Below, piece by piece: positions 59,670 through 64,000 of a stretch of DNA of 64,000 nt. Position 1 is the first letter of the stretch; every line of letters starts with the position of its first letter. The notes under the pieces are model-generated. The model did not search any database. It had not been told where the DNA came from and saw nothing but the letters and a program-made list of their open reading frames with translations. A program made the position numbers and the translations under genes. Source of the DNA: Rhodococcus globerulus NBRC 14531 (GTDB taxonomy: Bacteria; Actinomycetota; Actinomycetes; Mycobacteriales; Mycobacteriaceae); NCBI RefSeq assembly GCF_001894805.1, contig NZ_BCWX01000005.1, positions 248,001 through 312,000 of the forward strand. Reading direction: 5' to 3'.

Positions 59670-61286
59670 TCAGGACTTCCAAACGCTGTCGAACAGCATG
59701 ATTCCGTCGATGCTCTGCTTCAGGCCGTGAACGTTCGTGTTCCACACGTCCAGCGTCGGGACGTTGCCCCAGACGATCCACGGCACCGTCTCGGTGGCGC
59801 GTTCCTGAATCTTTGCGAGAACAGCCTTCTTGTCCTCGTCGTTGGTGGCAACACCGAGCTGATCGAGAAGGACGTCCATCTCGGCGTCGGCGTAGTTGGT
59901 GACGTTGTTACGGCCACCGGACTTGATGCCCGTGTACAGACGCTCGAACGGGTCTGCCTCGGACAGTGAACCGGCTGCGGTGCTCATGTCGTAGTCACGG
60001 TCGACGTACATCCGCTTGACCAGATCGCCTGCGCCGGTGACGTACTCGATCTGCGTGTCGAAACCGACTGCGTTGAGCATTGCCTGCACGCCGAGAGCGG
60101 TCGACTGTGCGGACGGCTCCTGGATGGAGAGGAAGGTGACCTTGCCGTCGAAGCCGTCTGCCTTGGCCTGATCGAGCAGTTCCTTGGCCTTGGCCGCATC
60201 GACACCGGTCGGAGCGACGTCGTTGTGCCAGCGGGAGGTGTCCTGGAAGATCACCTGTCCGGGAAGGCCCTTGCCGTTGTTGACGCGGGTGTTGAGGGTT
60301 TCGGGGTCGATCGCCAGTGCCATTGCCTGGCGCACACGGAGATCCGAACCGGGGCGACCCTCGGCCATGTTGACGTTCGCGATGTAGCCGAGCGACGGGA
60401 TGTCGATGAAGCCAGGGTTGCCGTTCTCGATCAGATCGAGGATCGGGGTGAGCGTACGCATGTACGCCGCGTCGATGCCACCGGTCTTGAGAGCCTCGGC
60501 AGTGGGCTGAGCTCCGACGATGCTGATGAGCTTGAGCTTGTCGACCTTCGGTGCGCCGCCGAAGTAATCGGGACGGGCAGCGAGCAACAGCTCCTCGTTG
60601 GGAGCAAAACGCTCGAGTGTGAATGCGCCGGCGCCGATCGGCGTGAACTGATCACCCTGCTGCGCAGCCGGAGCGACGATCATGCCGGGACCAGTAGAGA
60701 GCATCGATTCGATACCCGTCCACGGGTCGACGAGGTTGAAGACGACCGTCGACGCGTCCGGGGTGTCCATCGAGGCAACCTTGGCTGCCCACAGGCTCGA
60801 CTGCGCTGCCTTGTTGTTGACGTAGCGGTTGATGCTGTCGACAACTGCCTTGGAATCGAGAGATGTTCCGTCACTGAACTTGACGCCGTCACGAAGCTTC
60901 AGCGTCCACGTCTTGCTGTCCGAGCTCGGCTCGAGGGACTGCGCCAACTGCGGAACGAACGTCTTCTCGATGGGGTCGTAGCGCATCAGCACGTCGTAGA
61001 TCGCGCTGAGCTCACTGCCACCTGTTGCGCCGGCAACCTGGATCTTCGCCGGATCGAGCGATGTCACTGCGGAATAACCGCTGAACGTCAGCGTGCCACC
61101 CGTGGTCGGGGTGCCGGGATCAGCCTGTTCGTTGACCAATCCGATCTTGAGCGCGGAACCCGACTCGACAGATTCACCGCCGCCGCTCGACCCGTTGTCG
61201 GCGCACGACGCCAGGAACATACTTGCGGTGATCGCCAGCGTGACCGCAGCTAATCTGCGATGCCCGCGGCGGGAACTACGACTCAT
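59670..61286 (-). CDS. oppA: Peptide ABC transporter substrate-binding lipoprotein
   Basis: Lipoprotein of 538 residues (SBP family 5), lipobox LASC (C28). Typical elements are GGTLTFSGYSAVTSLDP, the LRDGVKFSDGT stretch and RVRQAMALAIDPETL. It binds oligopeptides or related compounds and delivers them to OppBCDF. First gene of the operon. A 17-bp palindrome lies 30-50 bp upstream of the start. It is closely paralogous to the partial gene at 63523, differing by moderate substitution over the shared C-terminal 130 residues. Confidence 0.9.
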   Translation of the reverse strand: MSRSSRRGHRRLAAVTLAITASMFLASCADNGSSGGGESVESGSALKIGLVNEQADPGTPTTGGTLTFSGYSAVTSLDPAKIQVAGATGGSELSAIYDVLMRYDPIEKTFVPQLAQSLEPSSDSKTWTLKLRDGVKFSDGTSLDSKAVVDSINRYVNNKAAQSSLWAAKVASMDTPDASTVVFNLVDPWTGIESMLSTGPGMIVAPAAQQGDQFTPIGAGAFTLERFAPNEELLLAARPDYFGGAPKVDKLKLISIVGAQPTAEALKTGGIDAAYMRTLTPILDLIENGNPGFIDIPSLGYIANVNMAEGRPGSDLRVRQAMALAIDPETLNTRVNNGKGLPGQVIFQDTSRWHNDVAPTGVDAAKAKELLDQAKADGFDGKVTFLSIQEPSAQSTALGVQAMLNAVGFDTQIEYVTGAGDLVKRMYVDRDYDMSTAAGSLSEADPFERLYTGIKSGGRNNVTNYADAEMDVLLDQLGVATNDEDKKAVLAKIQERATETVPWIVWGNVPTLDVWNTNVHGLKQSIDGIMLFDSVWKS

Positions 61287-61318
61287 TCTGATGCCTCCAA
61301 GGCAGGAAAAACTGTGAC

Positions 61319-61335
61319 TTCTTGTTGAACAAGAA
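61319..61335. promoter_or_regulatory. 17-bp perfect palindrome upstream of the binding-protein gene
   Basis: TTCTTGTT-G-AACAAGAA, bounded by ACTGT (61311) and ACAGT (61336). It is 33-49 bp upstream of the oppA-like start, so could be an operator or a 5'-leader hairpin. Confidence 0.5.
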
Positions 61336-61478
61336 ACAGTGTGTGATGCGACGCACAGAATGGTTCGAACGAGTCCCGCTCAGTGGAATTGGTTAAGTTG
61401 CGGTCCTCAACGGTTATCTAAATCGCCCTGGCCTGCGCATTCCGCCAAACCAAAGAGACCTATCGGTCTAGTCCCGAT

Positions 61479-63056
61479 CTAGTCCCGATCCAAGGTCGCT
61501 TCCTCCAGATCCAGCTCACGTAGTACCTTCCGTAGGACCTCGTCATCGATGCGGCCGCCATCGCGTTCGGCAATGAACACAGTCCGCTCGGCGTCGATCA
61601 TCTCGAGACGCAGAGCCCGGAATGCCGCCGACGGGCTCTCCCCCAGATCGTCGTCGCTACGCCCCAATCGCTCCCACGCCGAATTGGCTCGGTGCGTATT
61701 CCAGGTCCGCAGGATGTCCGCCGCTCGATCCCGCACCGCGGGCACACCTCCGTCCTGCTCGGCAACCAACTCGTCCAGCCGCGCTGCTGCTGCCCGCGCC
61801 GCCTTGTCCTGCGCCGCCGCCTGCGCTTCCTCCCCCTGAACACCGAGCGTGCGGATAACCCACGGCAACGAAAGACCGTGCAGGAGCAATGTTCCGACCA
61901 CGACGACAAATGTCAGGAACAAGATCAGCGAACGCCCGGGGAACTCCTCACCACTGTTCACTGTCAAGGGAATGGCAAATGCCGCTGCCAGCGACACGAC
62001 TCCGCGCATTCCTGCCCACGACACGACAAATACCGACCGCACCGACACGTCCGGTTCCCGCGCGCGGATCCGCGGCGACAACCACCGCGGCAGGTACGTG
62101 GCCGGAAAAACCCACGCAATCCGCACAACCACAACGGTCGCGAGCACCGCAATGGACGCCCACACCACAATCGAGGTGCTGTACCCCTGCAATCCACTCA
62201 CGACACTGGGTAATTGAAGTCCGATCAACAGGAACACAAACGACTCGAGGATGAGGTCGACGGCCTTCCACACGGCCGTATCCTGCAGGCGTGTCGCATA
62301 ACTGGCCCGAGTGGAACGCTGACCCAGGAAAAGGCCGGCCACCACTACGGCAATGACGCCCGACGCATGGATCTCTTCCGCAGCCAGGTAGGTGAAGAAC
62401 GGCACCACCAAGCCGATTGCACTCTCCATCACCGGATCGCGAAGTTTGCCACGCACTTTGGAGATCACGAACCCCACCGCAAGCCCGATCGCCGTTCCGC
62501 CGACAGCGGCGATCACAAACGTCTCGAACCCGCTCGCCAATGTGGCACCCGTGCCAACGGCCGCCGCCAAGGCAACCTTGTAGGCCGTCAGGGCGGTGGC
62601 GTCGTTGAGCAGGCTCTCACCGCCCAGGAGTGTCATGATCCGACGCGGCAGTCCGAGCCTGCGTCCGATTGCGCTCGCCGACACCGCATCCGGCGGCGCC
62701 ACAATCGCACCGAGAACCAACGCCGCGGCAATCGAGAACTCCGGCACGATCAGATACGCGACCAAGCCGACCGCTGCGGTCGTCGCGAGGGGCAGACCCA
62801 CCGCGAGCAACCCGATGGGACGCAGATTCGATCGCAATGCCAGATATGAACTGTCCAACGCCGCCGAGTACAGCAACGGTGGTAACACCACGAACAGAAC
62901 AAGATCCGGATCGAGCTCGAGATCCGGTACGCCGGGTACCTGACACGCGATCAACCCGAAGACCACCAGTATCAACGGCGACGACAAACCGAATCGACGC
63001 GCAACCGCTGCGACCAGCAAAGCCGCTACTACAACCCCCAGTAATATGCCGTTCAC
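61479..63056 (-). CDS. Na+/H+ antiporter (CPA1, NhaP-like)
   Basis: Membrane protein of 525 residues with about twelve helices exchanging cytoplasmic cations for protons. The ion-site motif region is ALVLGAIVAPPDAVSASAIG (PPDA form of the CPA1 motif) and GGESLLNDATALTAY with the ND pair. A hydrophilic C-terminal tail (about 410-525) rich in Ala, Arg, Glu and Asp probably regulates activity. The GTG start at 63056 begins directly before the first helix; the frame further up to 63137 has no initiation signal. Divergent from the UBP zinc-finger gene, 40 bp apart. Confidence 0.87.
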   Translation of the reverse strand: MNGILLGVVVAALLVAAVARRFGLSSPLILVVFGLIACQVPGVPDLELDPDLVLFVVLPPLLYSAALDSSYLALRSNLRPIGLLAVGLPLATTAAVGLVAYLIVPEFSIAAALVLGAIVAPPDAVSASAIGRRLGLPRRIMTLLGGESLLNDATALTAYKVALAAAVGTGATLASGFETFVIAAVGGTAIGLAVGFVISKVRGKLRDPVMESAIGLVVPFFTYLAAEEIHASGVIAVVVAGLFLGQRSTRASYATRLQDTAVWKAVDLILESFVFLLIGLQLPSVVSGLQGYSTSIVVWASIAVLATVVVVRIAWVFPATYLPRWLSPRIRAREPDVSVRSVFVVSWAGMRGVVSLAAAFAIPLTVNSGEEFPGRSLILFLTFVVVVGTLLLHGLSLPWVIRTLGVQGEEAQAAAQDKAARAAAARLDELVAEQDGGVPAVRDRAADILRTWNTHRANSAWERLGRSDDDLGESPSAAFRALRLEMIDAERTVFIAERDGGRIDDEVLRKVLRELDLEEATLDRD

Positions 63057-63096
63057 TCTGGCAGCATGCAGGATCGGCGGCCACCGTGCACTATGG

Positions 63097-63423
63097 ATGG
63101 TGATGAAAAAAATCCTGAAGCGCGTCGCCGCCCGCACACCGGCACCCGAACCGGTGGCAAGCGGTTGCGAAGAATTGGCTGAAACGCCCGAAACCGACCC
63201 GGCCGCTTTAACTCCCGGCGTCTGTCAAGAATGCGCCAAGCTGGGCGAGGACAACTGGTCACACTTGCGAATCTGCCTCACCTGCGGCCACGTCGGATGT
63301 TGCGACTCCAGCCCGCACCAACACGCCACCAATCACTATCGCGAGACCGGACACCCCGTGATGCGGTCCCACGAACCTGGCGAGTCCTGGCGCTGGTGCT
63401 ATGTCCACGATCTGATGGACTAG
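63097..63423 (+). CDS. UBP-type zinc finger protein
   Basis: Protein of 108 residues. A basic N-terminus is followed by a ZnF-UBP-like domain (about 43-105): CQECAKLGEDNWSHLRIC, CLTCGHVGCCD and H-x-H/H residues in PHQHATNHYRETGHPVM. In bacteria such domains occur alone or fused to antiporters and other proteins; a ubiquitin link is not implied. ATG at 63097 is used, 63103 is possible. Divergent from and very close to the Na+/H+ antiporter, with which it is often associated in actinomycetes as far as I recall. Confidence 0.85.
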   Translation: MVMKKILKRVAARTPAPEPVASGCEELAETPETDPAALTPGVCQECAKLGEDNWSHLRICLTCGHVGCCDSSPHQHATNHYRETGHPVMRSHEPGESWRWCYVHDLMD

Positions 63424-63458
63424 ATACCGCGAAATACCTGGACACCCCGAAATACACC

Positions 63459-63491
63459 GAAGCCGGAGATGCAGTGCGCATCTCCGGCTTC
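63459..63491. terminator. 14-bp hairpin between convergent genes
   Basis: GAAGCCGGAGATGC (63459-63472) pairs with 63478-63491 over a five-base loop, then AGCTTT. Between the zinc-finger stop (63423) and the stop of the partial binding-protein gene (63523); bidirectional terminator. Confidence 0.85.
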
Positions 63492-63522
63492 AGCTTTGCC
63501 GTACTCAGTTATTCACGTTCCG

Positions 63523-64000
63523 TCAGTTGGTCTTCCACGCCTCGTCGAAGAACATGATTCCGTCGATGCTCTGCTGGACACCGTGAACGTTCTTGGCCCA
63601 CACGCCAAGCCACGGCGTGTTGCCGAGGATCTGCCACGGCACAACCTCAGTGGCGCGTGCCTGGATCTTGGCCAGGACCTCTTTCTTCGCGTCATCGGAC
63701 GTCGCGACACCCAACTCGTCGAGCAGCGTGTCCATCTGAGCGTCGGAGAAGCTTGTTGCGTTGTTACGTCCACCGGTCTTGAGGTTCGAGTACAGACGCT
63801 CGAACGGATCGGCTTCCGGAAGGTTGGCGGAGCCGGTCGACATGTCGAAGTCGCGGTCGACGTACAAACGCTTGACGACGTCGGCAACCGAGTTGACGTA
63901 CTCGATCTGGAAGTCGAAACCAACGGCATTTGCCATCGACTGCAGCGCGAGAGCCATCGCCTGAGCCGAATTCTCCTGCATTGTCAGGTACGTGATCTTG
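63523..64000 (-). CDS. Peptide ABC transporter substrate-binding protein, 3' part (partial)
   Basis: C-terminal about 158 residues of a family 5 binding lipoprotein; the reading frame is open to the window edge, so the gene starts beyond 64000. The visible part aligns along its length with the C-terminus of the oppA-like protein at 59670: shared blocks include YVDRDFDMST / YVDRDYDMST, EADPFERLY, GGRNN and VHG-QQSIDGIM / VHGLKQSIDGIM. It is therefore a paralogue, probably with its own transporter genes or sharing the OppBCDF set. Confidence 0.88.
   Translation of the reverse strand, partial: KITYLTMQENSAQAMALALQSMANAVGFDFQIEYVNSVADVVKRLYVDRDFDMSTGSANLPEADPFERLYSNLKTGGRNNATSFSDAQMDTLLDELGVATSDDAKKEVLAKIQARATEVVPWQILGNTPWLGVWAKNVHGVQQSIDGIMFFDEAWKTN

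Noticed and set aside
1..64000. tRNA, rRNA, riboswitches
   Set aside because: None could be recognised by eye; a covariance-model scan would be needed to exclude short RNAs.

Overview
The window looks like chromosomal DNA of a mycolic-acid actinomycete, most likely Rhodococcus (erythropolis-like). Supporting features are moderately high G+C, a LysX-type lysyl-tRNA synthetase fused to a lysyl-phosphatidylglycerol synthase, a GabD2-type succinic semialdehyde dehydrogenase very close to the mycobacterial form, a mycothiol-dependent maleylpyruvate isomerase family protein, a DUF222/HNH protein, and many genes that appear to start leaderless directly behind a TANNNT -10 box. I saw no rRNA, tRNA, CRISPR array, insertion sequence or prophage. 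Coding density is high, with many 4-base ATGA/GTGA overlaps. This is ordinary chromosome with several compact metabolic and transport modules.

Layout. 0-2.3 kb: a class F sortase behind a Pro/Thr-rich surface protein that is its likely substrate. 2.9-5.8 kb: M20 dipeptidase coupled to a YfcC-type carrier. 6-8.5 kb: DinB protein; membrane protein, DUF6325 and SHOCT protein. 8.6-14 kb: ADH/SDR/maleylpyruvate-isomerase-like/ALDH operon divergent from an AraC regulator. 14.1-18.3 kb: MFS exporter plus FecCD-type ABC importer behind a perfect 35-bp palindrome of Zur/Fur character. 18.3-20 kb: saccharopine-dehydrogenase-like gene divergent from its TetR regulator, then a lone PAS protein. 20.5-24.2 kb: MacB-type ABC exporter divergent from a NarL-type two-component system. 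24.3-31.6 kb: siderophore-interacting protein, an Arg/Gly-rich protein, proline dehydrogenase, gabD2 operon, GlxA-type regulator, DUF5313. 31.6-32.8 kb: secreted lipase. 32.9-41.6 kb: a taurine-type locus (tauABC, SDR, class III aminotransferase, glutamate-type dehydrogenase, MocR regulator, TauE-type exporter). 41.7-46.4 kb: secreted inositol-phosphate phosphatase-like protein and small genes. 46.5-51.7 kb: lysX, alpha/beta hydrolase, thioesterase. 51.6-55.4 kb: HNH protein, GH13 glucosidase, histidine phosphatase. 55.4-61.3 kb: complete oligopeptide ABC transporter. 61.5-64 kb: Na+/H+ antiporter, UBP zinc finger, and the 3' end of a second, paralogous peptide-binding lipoprotein running off the window.

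The best candidates for a coherent, little-described system are (1) the taurine locus. Its content matches taurine-nitrogen assimilation with release of isethionate, known from Chromohalobacter and Klebsiella, but here in an actinomycete with its own glutamate-type dehydrogenase. (2) The exporter/importer pair at 14.1-18.3 kb, which may handle a metallophore under metal control. Other notable points are a sortase lacking its expected catalytic arginine, a near-perfect parS sequence inside a hydrolase gene, and an RGG-like protein behind tandem 11-bp repeats.
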